This document shows, piece by piece, positions 54,413 through 63,511 of a stretch of 64,000 nucleotides of DNA; position 1 is the first letter of the stretch, and every line of letters begins with the position of its first letter. This DNA comes from Pedobacter terrae (GTDB lineage Bacteria; Bacteroidota; Bacteroidia; Sphingobacteriales; Sphingobacteriaceae). Both the position numbers and the translations under genes were made by a program. The notes beneath the pieces are model-generated. The model had not been told where the DNA came from. It saw nothing but the letters and a program-made list of their open reading frames with translations, and made no database searches. Location of the stretch: assembly GCF_900100705.1 (NCBI RefSeq), contig NZ_FNCH01000008.1:1-64000 (forward strand), written 5' to 3'.

Positions 54413-54672
54413 ACCGATCATTTCTAGTGGAACGGCCAATCCAGGATAAACCTGAAATATTAAAAAAAACTGCTGTTAAAAGCCAAGGGCAGCCAACAGA
54501 TTTGCTTAGTTATCGATAAGAATACTAAGATATAAAAAACATCCAGTTTAGCGATATGTAAGCCTTTATTTCTATAAAAAATGAGGAATTATCTGCCCGT
54601 ACTTCTAAACAAACAAAAAATCAACCTTAAAAAACATGGATCATACCTATCAGGTCCTATGAAAACAAAAAA

Positions 54673-55980
54673 ATGAAAATGAAAAATTTCAAAAACTTAA
54701 TCGGTCTTTTATCAATTGTTGCTGTTTCTTTTACAGCTTGTAAGAAAAATGAAGGCGGTTCATCTGCATTTGGTAACCGCAGCACTTCAGCAGCAGATTA
54801 CTCACAGTCATCATTGCCAGTTGTGGCAGTTAGCGGAGACATTACCAGCTCTGTAACCTGGACAGCCGGAAACGTATACGAATTAAGTGGTATTGTAACG
54901 GTTAGAAATGGTGCAACGTTAACCATTCAGCCAGGTACCTACATCAAAGCATCAGCAAACACTCCAGGTGTACAAAACGGTGTATTGGTGATTGCCAAAG
55001 ACGGTACAGTCAATGCTGCCGGAACAGCTAATGATCCAATTGTATTTACCAGCCGTAACCTTTTAGATGGTAACGCCAGCACAACAGGTACTCCTGGTGA
55101 TTTTGGTGGTGTAATTATTCTAGGTAATGCAAAAATCAACGTTGGTGACAAACTAATTGAAGGTTTAGCAGATGAAGGTAAATATCATTATGGTGGTTCG
55201 AATGATGAAGATAACCGTGGTACTTTCCAATATGTTCGTATTGAATATGCAGGTTTCCAGTTAGCTCCAAATATCGAAGTTAACGGTCTAACCTTAGGTG
55301 GTGTAGGTAATGGTACTACTATCGATCACGTACAGGTTTCTTATGGTCTTGATGATGGATTCGAATTTTTTGGTGGTACAGTTAACGCTACTAACCTAAT
55401 TGCTTTGGCTTCTGATGATGATCAGTTTGATTTTGACAACGGTTTTACCGGATCATTGACTGATGCAGTTGCCATTGCCGATAAAAACTCCACACACAGT
55501 ACAAGCAGTGGTGCCAGCGATTCAAACGGTATCGAATCTGATAACAATGCACCTGGAGAAGATGCTACTTTTAGCTTATTACCTAAAACTCACCCAACTT
55601 TAACTAACGTAAGTGTTTTCGGAACTGAAAATACTGCTGGTATTGCTGGTTTAGGTTACCGTAATGGTATCCGCGAGCGTAGAGGTTCGGAAGTTACTTT
55701 GATCGACGTAATTGTTTCTGGTTATCCAAGAGGTATCGTTTTTGATGCTGACGCCAATGCAAGTCTTTCAGATCTTAATTCTACATCTGTTCACGGTTTT
55801 ACGAGCGCTGTTACAGCAGCAGTTGGTACTTATTTTGACGGTGGTGGCAACACTTTAGTCGTTAACGGTAGCAATGCAAGTGCATTTGGTGTAAGCCAAC
55901 CTTGGTACAACACTCCAGGTTCTCCATCTACAGTTACCCTTCCAAGCTGGGCAGCTACATGGTCAAAACTTGTATTCTAA
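54673..55980 (+). CDS. Beta-helix-like surface lipoprotein
   Basis: A 435-residue lipoprotein, lipobox FTAC with Cys23. The mature protein is rich in Gly, Thr, Asn and Asp with regularly spaced short hydrophobic strands (GVLVIAKDGTVNAAGTAND, GGVIILGNAKINVG, TFQYVRIEYAGF), a pattern of right-handed beta-helices. Acidic runs such as SDDDQFDFDNG could bind calcium. Codons are biased to GGT, GCT and AAC more than in neighbours, suggesting high expression. It likely works with the TonB receptor upstream as ligand binder in place of SusD; this is inference. Confidence 0.75.
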   Translation: MKMKNFKNLIGLLSIVAVSFTACKKNEGGSSAFGNRSTSAADYSQSSLPVVAVSGDITSSVTWTAGNVYELSGIVTVRNGATLTIQPGTYIKASANTPGVQNGVLVIAKDGTVNAAGTANDPIVFTSRNLLDGNASTTGTPGDFGGVIILGNAKINVGDKLIEGLADEGKYHYGGSNDEDNRGTFQYVRIEYAGFQLAPNIEVNGLTLGGVGNGTTIDHVQVSYGLDDGFEFFGGTVNATNLIALASDDDQFDFDNGFTGSLTDAVAIADKNSTHSTSSGASDSNGIESDNNAPGEDATFSLLPKTHPTLTNVSVFGTENTAGIAGLGYRNGIRERRGSEVTLIDVIVSGYPRGIVFDADANASLSDLNSTSVHGFTSAVTAAVGTYFDGGGNTLVVNGSNASAFGVSQPWYNTPGSPSTVTLPSWAATWSKLVF

Positions 55981-55994
55981 TTTTTTCTCCTCTT

Positions 55995-56035
55995 AATCAA
56001 AGAGACTGTACCCCAGTGGTATAGTCTCTTTGATT
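55995..56035 (+). terminator. Long hairpin after the beta-helix lipoprotein gene
   Basis: An 18-bp stem with one mismatch (55995-56012 against 56018-56035) and a 5-base loop. No T-run follows, so it is either an attenuating terminator or an mRNA-protecting hairpin that lets the lipoprotein be made in excess of the next gene. Confidence 0.65.
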
Positions 56036-56076
56036 ATAAAAACAGGATAAGCCTGTTTAAATGATAATTACCTAAT

Positions 56077-57177
56077 ATGAAACTAAAATTTTTTACTCTT
56101 TTCTTTTTTTCTGCAGCTATTACGTTAAGTTTTTCTTGTCGCAAAGCAGAACTCCTTCAACCAGAACCATCAAAAGTCATCCAGTTAAGTATTAGCGGAA
56201 ATACAGAGGTAGATCTGGAATACTTGTATAAAGATAGTGTGATAGCTGATACCAAAACTGGTACTACAAATAGTATCAATATTAAAACCCTGCTTACAGT
56301 AAAAGACCAAAATACTACCCTAAAGGTAAGAAAGAAGGGTACAGCAGAAATACTACTAACTAAAAACATTACTGCAACGCCTTTCGATCAAAGTATCAGT
56401 ATTTTTTACGATGGCAATAAAGTATACAACAATTCCATTACATTGGCAATTAAAAGTTATGCGCTATCCGGAGAGCTCGAATTTTTATTGGATGGAAATC
56501 TGTTCACTTCAGGAACAGGCGCTATCAATAAAGTATCCTCCATACTGATTGATAAGGGCACGACAAGAGAAATTACCATCCGCAAAAAAGGAGAAACGGC
56601 CATTTTACTTAAAAAAGTAATCGAATCAACAACGGCCCGGCAGAATATTGGTTTCTTCTTTGATGGAACCAATATAGTTGATAATGTAAAACTCGATCCT
56701 CCTGCTAATCCGGCCAATATGATGATCACTGCCAAATTTGAAACCACATTTCCAATTCAATTTAAAGGTGTTGATGTAGACCTTGTATTTTATACCAGGC
56801 CTTCATCTGCTGCGAACACAGTAGTTGGCACAAAAGTTATACCCGAAATTAGGTTTACCTTACCAAAAGATGGCTCTCTAAATTCCATTGAACTACCAGC
56901 ACTGCCTGGGCCGAATTATATTTACAGCTTCGATATTGTTGAAAAAGGCACCAATAACTATCCTTATAACGCTGGTACCCCTTTGATTATTAATGGTTAT
57001 ACACTTAAACCTAACGAAGGTAGAGTTACCTCGGCTTTTGCAACAGATGGATTCAATTTTCAGGCAGGAAAATCTAAATTGTTTGTAATTACAGACGCCA
57101 GAACATCGGTAGCGGCTTCAAAAACTATTTATGTGTCAGGTGGCAAATTAACAGACCTTTCACAATATTTTCAATAG
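56077..57177 (+). CDS. Lipoprotein with two tandem repeats
   Basis: A 366-residue lipoprotein, lipobox SFSC with Cys21. Residues 47-119 and 134-203 are two copies of one domain: LEYLYKDS ... KVRKKGTAEILLTKNI ... ISIFYDGNKVYNN against LEFLLDGN ... TIRKKGETAILLKKVI ... IGFFFDGTNIVDN. The C-terminal 160 residues form another beta-rich part. No family is recognised. As last gene of the sigma-fecR-TonB locus it is probably a surface partner of the receptor. Confidence 0.75.
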   Translation: MKLKFFTLFFFSAAITLSFSCRKAELLQPEPSKVIQLSISGNTEVDLEYLYKDSVIADTKTGTTNSINIKTLLTVKDQNTTLKVRKKGTAEILLTKNITATPFDQSISIFYDGNKVYNNSITLAIKSYALSGELEFLLDGNLFTSGTGAINKVSSILIDKGTTREITIRKKGETAILLKKVIESTTARQNIGFFFDGTNIVDNVKLDPPANPANMMITAKFETTFPIQFKGVDVDLVFYTRPSSAANTVVGTKVIPEIRFTLPKDGSLNSIELPALPGPNYIYSFDIVEKGTNNYPYNAGTPLIINGYTLKPNEGRVTSAFATDGFNFQAGKSKLFVITDARTSVAASKTIYVSGGKLTDLSQYFQ

Positions 57178-57223
57178 AGAAAATCAAAGGTGTTAAAACT
57201 ATTTATCATATCAACCTGAAACT

Positions 57224-57246
57224 AAAGGCAGGCATTTCCTGCCTTT
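57224..57246 (+). terminator. Hairpin after the repeat lipoprotein gene
   Basis: AAAGGCAGG-CATTT-CCTGCCTTT, a perfect 9-bp stem 47 bases beyond the stop, ending in CTTT-rich sequence. Probable terminator of the TonB locus, backed up by the next hairpin. Confidence 0.6.
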
Positions 57247-57356
57247 CTGCTATCAAAAAACTGGTAAACCGCTTATTTTGATAGCAGTACAATTTGGTGA
57301 TTAATCCCGCTAATGCCAGTTCTTTCGGTGTTCCTCAACCTGGTATGTGCATTTTC

Positions 57357-57391
57357 AATAGCGGCTATAGTAAAAAGTTATAGCCGCTATT
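57357..57391 (+). terminator. Second hairpin ending the TonB locus
   Basis: A perfect 13-bp stem AATAGCGGCTATA / TATAGCCGCTATT with a 9-base loop at 57357-57391, followed by TGT. It lies between the TonB locus and the next plus-strand gene. Confidence 0.6.
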
Positions 57392-57494
57392 TGTATCGTA
57401 GTTTATTGCAATAATCCAGATGTGATTTTTTTGCATTCCAATTCATTTAGACGTCATCACAATATTTCATAGCTTTACCGGCAAACAATACAAC

Positions 57495-57755
57495 ATGATG
57501 AATTTAGTGATGACGATCATTGGATGGTCTGGAGTAATATTCTGTACCTTAGGATATCTTTTTTTAAGCATGAAATTAATCCGCGCAGATTCGGTCTCCT
57601 TCCAGGCACTTAATATCATGGGTGGGTTATGTCTCGCCGTGACTGCTCTTGATACCCACGACCTTCCCAATGCAGCAGCAAATGTACTCTGGATGTCAAT
57701 CGGTTTATTCGCATTAAGCCGTCAGTTTAGCAAACGGGAGCAGAAACAACCTTAA
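57495..57755 (+). CDS. CBU_0592-like small membrane protein
   Basis: An 86-residue protein with three membrane helices (about 5-25, 32-52 and 58-78). IGWSGVIFCTLGYLFLS, DSVSFQALNIMGGLCLAV and NAAANVLWMSIGLFAL match the CBU_0592-like family of small bacterial membrane proteins. Function unknown. ATG 57495 and ATG 57498 are equivalent starts. Its 3' end overlaps the convergent tetR gene by 29 bases. Confidence 0.7.
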   Translation: MMNLVMTIIGWSGVIFCTLGYLFLSMKLIRADSVSFQALNIMGGLCLAVTALDTHDLPNAAANVLWMSIGLFALSRQFSKREQKQP

Positions 57756-58350
57756 CCGGCGATATACAAAGCGTAGCGTAGGCTTTTTGCTTATAATAAG
57801 CTAAACGTTCTGAATAAGCTTTTTTATCGCTTTCCATCGAAAGATAAAAATAAACCCCATCAACCATTACAAAAATAAAATCGGCAGCAACCTGCGGGTC
57901 ATCTACATTTGTTAAGCCCTGCGCGTTGCATTGTTCGATCATTTTTGTTAGTCCATTACGCAACGAATCCAGAATCAGCTTATATTTTAGCTTGATTTTT
58001 TTTTCCCTGAATGCCAAAGCATAAAAAGTATAAAATAAACCGTCATCAAAAAGCAGGTTCCATTTTTTTGAAAACAACATTTCTATGGTTTTTTGTAAAT
58101 CAGCTAAGCTTGCTTGCCCCTTATGTTTGATGGTATAGATTAACAAATACCGGTCGAGTATGTGGTCGATCAATTCATAAGTGAGTCCTTCCTTGGTATC
58201 AAAATAATGAATAATAAGACTTGGATTAATATCCATCACTTTGGCAATCTTGGCAATAGATGTATTTTCATACCCCTCTTTCTTGGCCACCTGGTAAAAT
58301 ACCTTAATAATTTCAAGTCTTCTGGTCTCTTTTAGGCTTTTGCGTCCCAT
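57727..58350 (-). CDS. TetR/AcrR-family transcriptional regulator
   Basis: A 207-residue repressor-type protein. The N-terminal HTH (residues about 8-55) reads RRLEIIKVFYQVAKKEGYENTSIAKIAKVMDINPSLIIHYF, split over three helices as usual, followed by a helical ligand domain. It is divergent from the small exported protein and SusC/SusD genes. A dyad at 58421-58438 lies between, making it a candidate regulator of that transporter locus. Confidence 0.9.
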   Translation of the reverse strand: MGRKSLKETRRLEIIKVFYQVAKKEGYENTSIAKIAKVMDINPSLIIHYFDTKEGLTYELIDHILDRYLLIYTIKHKGQASLADLQKTIEMLFSKKWNLLFDDGLFYTFYALAFREKKIKLKYKLILDSLRNGLTKMIEQCNAQGLTNVDDPQVAADFIFVMVDGVYFYLSMESDKKAYSERLAYYKQKAYATLCISPVKVVSAPVC

Positions 58351-58420
58351 CGTGCAGTTAATTTAATGCGGCAAACTAATCAAAAGTAGCTGGATTCTGC
58401 AAATTTATTTTGATTAATAA

Positions 58421-58438
58421 ATTGAATGAACGTTCAAT
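58421..58438. promoter_or_regulatory. TetR-type operator candidate
   Basis: ATTGAA-TGAACG-TTCAAT is an inverted repeat around a TGAACGTTCA core, which is itself palindromic. It lies about 70 bases upstream of tetR and about 100 bases upstream of the small exported ORF, in the divergent spacer. Confidence 0.55.
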
Positions 58439-58543
58439 TAATATATTAATTTACACTTAACTTATTCTTAATATGATATGTTCAATTTAGCGCCGCTGAA
58501 AAGCACCTATCATTCCAAAAACAAACAAAAAATATTAAGTAAA

Positions 58544-58765
58544 ATGAAAAAAAAGCTACCATGGATGTTCACCTCGCTGATCCTGTCCGCTAGCACATTT
58601 GCTCAAAGGATCACCATCAAACGTGTGGTCGCTAATGCAAAGATTGGGGAAACGATCCGTGCCTTAAATAGTGTGCTTATGTTAGGAATAGGCCAGCAGG
58701 GAACCGAATTGAACAAGGTCTCGATAAAAACATTTAAAACTTTAACTAACGAATTAGCTTTATGA
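58544..58765 (+). CDS. Small exported protein coupled to susC
   Basis: A 73-residue frame starting MKKKLPWMFTSLILSASTFAQ, a clear signal peptide, followed by about 52 residues of mature protein (RITIKRVVANAKIGETIRAL...). The ATG at 58544 is preferred to 58478 because it opens the signal peptide. Its stop overlaps the susC start (ATGA at 58762-58765), so translation is coupled. No family is recognised. It could be a real small accessory protein or the surviving N-terminus of a decayed longer gene. Confidence 0.5.
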   Translation: MKKKLPWMFTSLILSASTFAQRITIKRVVANAKIGETIRALNSVLMLGIGQQGTELNKVSIKTFKTLTNELAL

Positions 58766-61700
58766 AAAAAAGATTTACTTATGCATCTTTAGTTTGCCTG
58801 AAGAAGAGTTTATGGGTAACCTGCCTGTTTATTGTTATTTTCAATTCTGCCTTTTCTATTCCCAAAACGAATGAGAAGATTGTTTTAAAGCCTTCGGAGC
58901 AAAAAAGAATACCAGAAAATGCCAGAATTATTAAAGGCCATGTTACTGATGAAAAGAAACTTGGTATCCCCGGCGTATCAGTATTAATAAAAGGAACCAA
59001 TACCGGTACGGTTACTAACCAGGAAGGCGATTTTTCAATCAAGGCCAACGATGGCGATGTCCTCGTTTTTAGCAGTATTGGATATGTTAACAAAGAGATC
59101 ACAGTTGATCATTCGGATATGTACCAGATCATGATAACCGAGGATGCAAAAGCATTATCTGAAGTGGTAGTTACCGCTTTAGGTGTTAAAAAAGAAAGAT
59201 CAAAATTAGGTTATGTGGCACAAACGGTACAAGGCGAAAATTTAGTTAAAGCACGGGAGCCGAATATTATTAGTTCGCTTACGGGAAGGGTCGCCGGCCT
59301 TAACATTAGCAACTCAACTGATTTGTTTCAGGATCCTGGTATTTCATTAAGAGGCAGAAAGCCACTTATTGTTATAGATGGTATACCAGATCAATCTGCA
59401 GATCTTTTCCGTGTAAATGCAGATGATGTCGAATCTGTAACCGTATTAAAAGGTGCCAATGCATCTGCACTATATGGTTCTATCGGGCAAAACGGGGCCA
59501 TTATGATTACCACAAAACGTGGCAAGGGGAATAATCTCAGTATTGATGTAAATAGTTCTACGCAAATACAGCCAGGTTTTATCAGGATTCCGAAGGTACA
59601 AACAGAATATGGTGCGGGTTATAAGGGAAAATACACGTACGTTGATGGCTCAGGAGGAGGACAAGAAGGTTCCGGATGGATTTGGGGGCCAAAACTCGAT
59701 CAGCCAGACCCCACTACGCCGAGTGGTTTTTTTGAGACGCCTCAGTTTAACAGCCCGAGAGACCCGATTACGGGAAAATTGGTTCCGCTTCCATTCCTTT
59801 CAAGAGGAAAAAACAATGTAGAAGACTTTTTTCAAACCGGGGTAATTTCAAGTAATAACATTAGTATTACCCAAAGTTCGGAGAAAGGTTCTTTTCGGGC
59901 TTCAGCATCGCATATTTACCAAAAGGGTATTGTGCCGAATACCGATCTAAACAATAGTTCATTTAATGTTTCCGGCAATTATAAACTTTCAGATGCATTT
60001 ACAATCGATGCAAGATTAAATTACAACCGTCAGTTTACCAAGAACTTTCCTGAAACAGGATACGGACCCACCAACTATCTTTACAATCTGGTGTTATGGA
60101 CAGGAACCGATGTAAGCGTGCAGGATTTAAAAGACTATTGGGTGCCGGGCAAAGAAGGTATTCAACAACGTAATTATAATATCTCTTACTATAATAACCC
60201 ATATTTTCAGGCTTATGAATATTTGCGTGGTTATGATAAAGACAACACCTATGGTTCATTAAACCTGAATTATAAGATTAGTCCGGCTTTCAGTGTTCAG
60301 TTTAGAAATGGAATAAACACTTATGGCCTTAACAGGACCTATAAAGAACCAATGAGTTATATCGGCTATGGCAACAAATCCAGAGGACAGTTCACCGTTG
60401 CTACCCAAAACTATATTGATCTGGTTACCGATTTAATTGGAGACTACAACCATACCTTCAGCGATAAATTTAAGCTACACGCGCAGATTGGTGGTTCTAA
60501 TTATTATAGAAACCACAAATACGGTTCTACCAATACGGATGGATTAACCATCCCTGGTTTTTATAACCTTAGTAATTCTGCAAATCCCCTTCAGGGCAGT
60601 AATTTTGTTGAAGAAAGAAGAACAAGCAGCGTTTATGCGATTTTAGATCTGGAATTTTTAAATGCAATTTATTTAACTGCTACGGGCAGAAACGATATCA
60701 TTTCTACGCTCCCAACAAATAATAACAGCTTTTTTTATCCTTCAATAGGTTCATCTGTCGTTGTTTCACAGTTAACTAAATTGCCAGAATGGTTTAGCTA
60801 TTTAAAAGCACGTGGTTCGTGGTCAAGAGTTTCGAGCGGTACGCTTGGGGATGACACTTATACCTATGGTTATCTTCCGGCATTTGATAAAGGAACAAGC
60901 TGGAATAGTATACCCGCGCTCACTTTTGGCAGTTTGCTTAAACAGGCCAACCTTACCCCACAAACGTCAGACAGTTGGGAGATAGGCCTGGATACCAAGT
61001 TTTTCAAGAACAGATTAAGTGTTGAAGCCACTTATTACCAGACAAGTGACTTTAATAATATTGCTTCCCCGGATATTTCAATAACAAGCGGATATGGTAG
61101 CCAGTTGGTTAATGGGAACATTTATCAGCGTAAGGGAATGGAGTTTGTGGTTAATGGAACAGTGTTAAAAAACAACGATTTTCAATGGGATATGGCCATA
61201 AATTTAAGCAAATACCGCAGGTATTTGAAAGAAATTTATGGGGGTGCCGAAACCCTGGGTAATCTGCGTGTTGGCGATAGAACCGATAGAATCTATGGTT
61301 CCGTTTATCAGACCAACAGCCAGGGGCAGATGATCTACGGAAGCAATGGTTTTCCATTAAACGATAATTTTTCAAGATTTATCGGAAATGAATCTCCAGA
61401 CTGGACTTACGGCATTGAAAATACTTTTAATTATAAGAGTTTTACACTAAAGTTTCTGGTTGATGGGCGTATTGGCGGATTGATGTACTCGACAACCAAC
61501 CAGAAAATGTGGTGGGGCGGTACACATCCCGGTACACTTAACCAATACCGTATTGATGCCAACGCCGGAAAAGCGACATTTGTTGGTGATGGTGTTGTGG
61601 TAACCAGCGGAACGGCCACTTATGATGCTAACGGTAATATCATCAGTGATACACGTGTTTTTGCCCCCAATACCAAAGCTGTAAATTACATCGATTATAT

Positions 61701-61962
61701 GATCGAGACCAGTAATGGTGCCTATAATAACTACAACTTTTTTTCACAAACTTTCCTGAAGCTAAGAGAGGTTACATTAGGGTGGCAGGTACCCACTAAG
61801 CTGCTGGGTAAATCTTTTGTTAAAGGTTTAGATTTTTCAGTAGTTGGCCGTAATCTTTTATTGTTCTCCAAAATGCCAAATATTGATCCTGATCCTGCAA
61901 AAGATAACCTTCAAACGCCTTCAGCCCGTTCATTTGGTTTTAATGTAAACCTTAAATTTTAA
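58762..61962 (+). CDS. SusC/RagA TonB-dependent transporter without STN domain
   Basis: A 1066-residue outer-membrane transporter. Signal peptide about 1-32, CarboxypepD-regulatory-like domain about 55-130 (IIKGHVTDEKKLGIPGVSVL), plug with SLRGRKPLIVIDGIPD and ASALYGSIGQNGAIMITTKRG, then the barrel ending in NLKF. The usual STN domain is absent, so there is no FecR signalling; the nearby TetR is the likely control. SusD follows after 10 bases. Ligand unknown, but a phosphatase-superfamily gene comes next. Confidence 0.94.
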   Translation: MKKRFTYASLVCLKKSLWVTCLFIVIFNSAFSIPKTNEKIVLKPSEQKRIPENARIIKGHVTDEKKLGIPGVSVLIKGTNTGTVTNQEGDFSIKANDGDVLVFSSIGYVNKEITVDHSDMYQIMITEDAKALSEVVVTALGVKKERSKLGYVAQTVQGENLVKAREPNIISSLTGRVAGLNISNSTDLFQDPGISLRGRKPLIVIDGIPDQSADLFRVNADDVESVTVLKGANASALYGSIGQNGAIMITTKRGKGNNLSIDVNSSTQIQPGFIRIPKVQTEYGAGYKGKYTYVDGSGGGQEGSGWIWGPKLDQPDPTTPSGFFETPQFNSPRDPITGKLVPLPFLSRGKNNVEDFFQTGVISSNNISITQSSEKGSFRASASHIYQKGIVPNTDLNNSSFNVSGNYKLSDAFTIDARLNYNRQFTKNFPETGYGPTNYLYNLVLWTGTDVSVQDLKDYWVPGKEGIQQRNYNISYYNNPYFQAYEYLRGYDKDNTYGSLNLNYKISPAFSVQFRNGINTYGLNRTYKEPMSYIGYGNKSRGQFTVATQNYIDLVTDLIGDYNHTFSDKFKLHAQIGGSNYYRNHKYGSTNTDGLTIPGFYNLSNSANPLQGSNFVEERRTSSVYAILDLEFLNAIYLTATGRNDIISTLPTNNNSFFYPSIGSSVVVSQLTKLPEWFSYLKARGSWSRVSSGTLGDDTYTYGYLPAFDKGTSWNSIPALTFGSLLKQANLTPQTSDSWEIGLDTKFFKNRLSVEATYYQTSDFNNIASPDISITSGYGSQLVNGNIYQRKGMEFVVNGTVLKNNDFQWDMAINLSKYRRYLKEIYGGAETLGNLRVGDRTDRIYGSVYQTNSQGQMIYGSNGFPLNDNFSRFIGNESPDWTYGIENTFNYKSFTLKFLVDGRIGGLMYSTTNQKMWWGGTHPGTLNQYRIDANAGKATFVGDGVVVTSGTATYDANGNIISDTRVFAPNTKAVNYIDYMIETSNGAYNNYNFFSQTFLKLREVTLGWQVPTKLLGKSFVKGLDFSVVGRNLLLFSKMPNIDPDPAKDNLQTPSARSFGFNVNLKF

Positions 61963-61972
61963 TCTGAATTAT

Positions 61973-63430
61973 ATGAAAAAGACATTATATATTATATTCT
62001 TTGCCGCAATCGCACAAATGGGCTGCAAAAAATTTAGTGAGTTTCAGGTAGATCCGAACAAAACCACCGCTGCAACACCCGATCTGTTATTAAATGCCGT
62101 TGAGCAAAGTGCCTTCCAATCAACCAATACCGATGTAGCACTTGCTTCCCGTCAAATGATAAATACAGATGAAATTAACTTAAACCAGTATTATGGCTGG
62201 AATCGGGCAAGCTATGGCAATTATAATAATCTGCGCCAGGTAGTGAAGATGGAACAAGCTGCCATAAACCTGAATAAACCTCAGTATTTGCCACTTGTAA
62301 AGTTTTTTAAGGCCTGGAATTTTTTACAACTAACGCAAACCTTTGGCGATATTCCTTATAGTGAGGCTTTAAAAGCTGAAGAAGATATTGTTGCGCCAAA
62401 ATATGACAAGCAGGAAGACATTTACTTAAGTATTTTAAATGAGCTTAAAGCGGCCAACGGCATGATTGATGCAAATACTCCAGGTTTACAGGGCGACATC
62501 GTTTTCGGAGGGAATATATTACAGTGGAAACGCGTAATCAACTCGCTTTCTTTAAGGGTATTAATCAGTTTATCGGTTAAGGAAAACGACACCAGGTTAG
62601 AGATCAAAAAACGTTTTGCTGAAATTGTGAACAATCCAACGGATTATCCACTGTTTACGGGAAATGGAGACAATGCCCAGCTTAAATTTTACGATCTTCA
62701 GGGAAACCGCTATCCATATTTTAATAGCAATAGTATGCAGACTGCATACTATATGGATGAAACTTTTATCAATTTGTTAAAATCTTTACAGGATTCCCGC
62801 TTGTTCCGCTTTGCTGATAAAGCACCAAAATTCGCATCGCTTGCCGCAACAGATTTTAATGCGTACGGTGGCGGGAATGGTAGCGCACCAAAAGATGTGA
62901 ATAATGCCCGTACGCTTGCAGGAGAAGTTTCTAAAATTAACCCACGTTATTATAATAGCCCGGCAAATGAGCCAAGTATAGCCTTGGGTTATGCTGAGCA
63001 GCAGTTCATTCTTGCCGAAGGCGTTGTAAGGGGATGGATTTCCGGAAACGCAAATGAATATTATCAAAAAGGGATCAGGGCATCAATGCAGTTTTATAAT
63101 ATCGATGAGGCAACTATCAATAGCTATCTGGCACAAACAACAGTACAATTAAATGCTAATACAAATCCGCTGGCAAACATTATTACCCAAAAATACATCG
63201 CATCTTTCATGAATAGCGGCTGGCAGCCATTTTTTGAGCAGCGGAGAACTGGTTTCCCGGTTTTTGATACTACAGGAGCAGGAGTTTTAAATGATAAACG
63301 CATTCCAAAACGTTGGATGTATCCGGAATCTGAATTACGATTGAATCAGCAAAATATTACCGCCGCAATATCAAGACAGTACCCCGAAGGTGATAACATT
63401 AACGGGATAATTTGGTTATTGAAACCATAA
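61973..63430 (+). CDS. SusD/RagB-family lipoprotein (SusD-like_2 type)
   Basis: A 485-residue outer-membrane lipoprotein, lipobox QMGC with Cys18, followed by KKFSEFQVDPNKTTAATPDLLLNAV. This start and the LRQVVKMEQAA and TFGDIPYSEAL segments fit the SusD-like_2 subgroup that accompanies STN-less SusC proteins. It acts as the ligand lid on the SusC channel encoded 10 bases upstream. Intact, with C-terminal NINGIIWLLKP. Confidence 0.93.
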   Translation: MKKTLYIIFFAAIAQMGCKKFSEFQVDPNKTTAATPDLLLNAVEQSAFQSTNTDVALASRQMINTDEINLNQYYGWNRASYGNYNNLRQVVKMEQAAINLNKPQYLPLVKFFKAWNFLQLTQTFGDIPYSEALKAEEDIVAPKYDKQEDIYLSILNELKAANGMIDANTPGLQGDIVFGGNILQWKRVINSLSLRVLISLSVKENDTRLEIKKRFAEIVNNPTDYPLFTGNGDNAQLKFYDLQGNRYPYFNSNSMQTAYYMDETFINLLKSLQDSRLFRFADKAPKFASLAATDFNAYGGGNGSAPKDVNNARTLAGEVSKINPRYYNSPANEPSIALGYAEQQFILAEGVVRGWISGNANEYYQKGIRASMQFYNIDEATINSYLAQTTVQLNANTNPLANIITQKYIASFMNSGWQPFFEQRRTGFPVFDTTGAGVLNDKRIPKRWMYPESELRLNQQNITAAISRQYPEGDNINGIIWLLKP

Positions 63431-63511
63431 ATAAACAAACAACAGCACTGCCACTTTTGTCGGTGCTGTTGGTATTTAACCGCAGTTTCAAATTTCAGTA
63501 TAAAGCATCAA

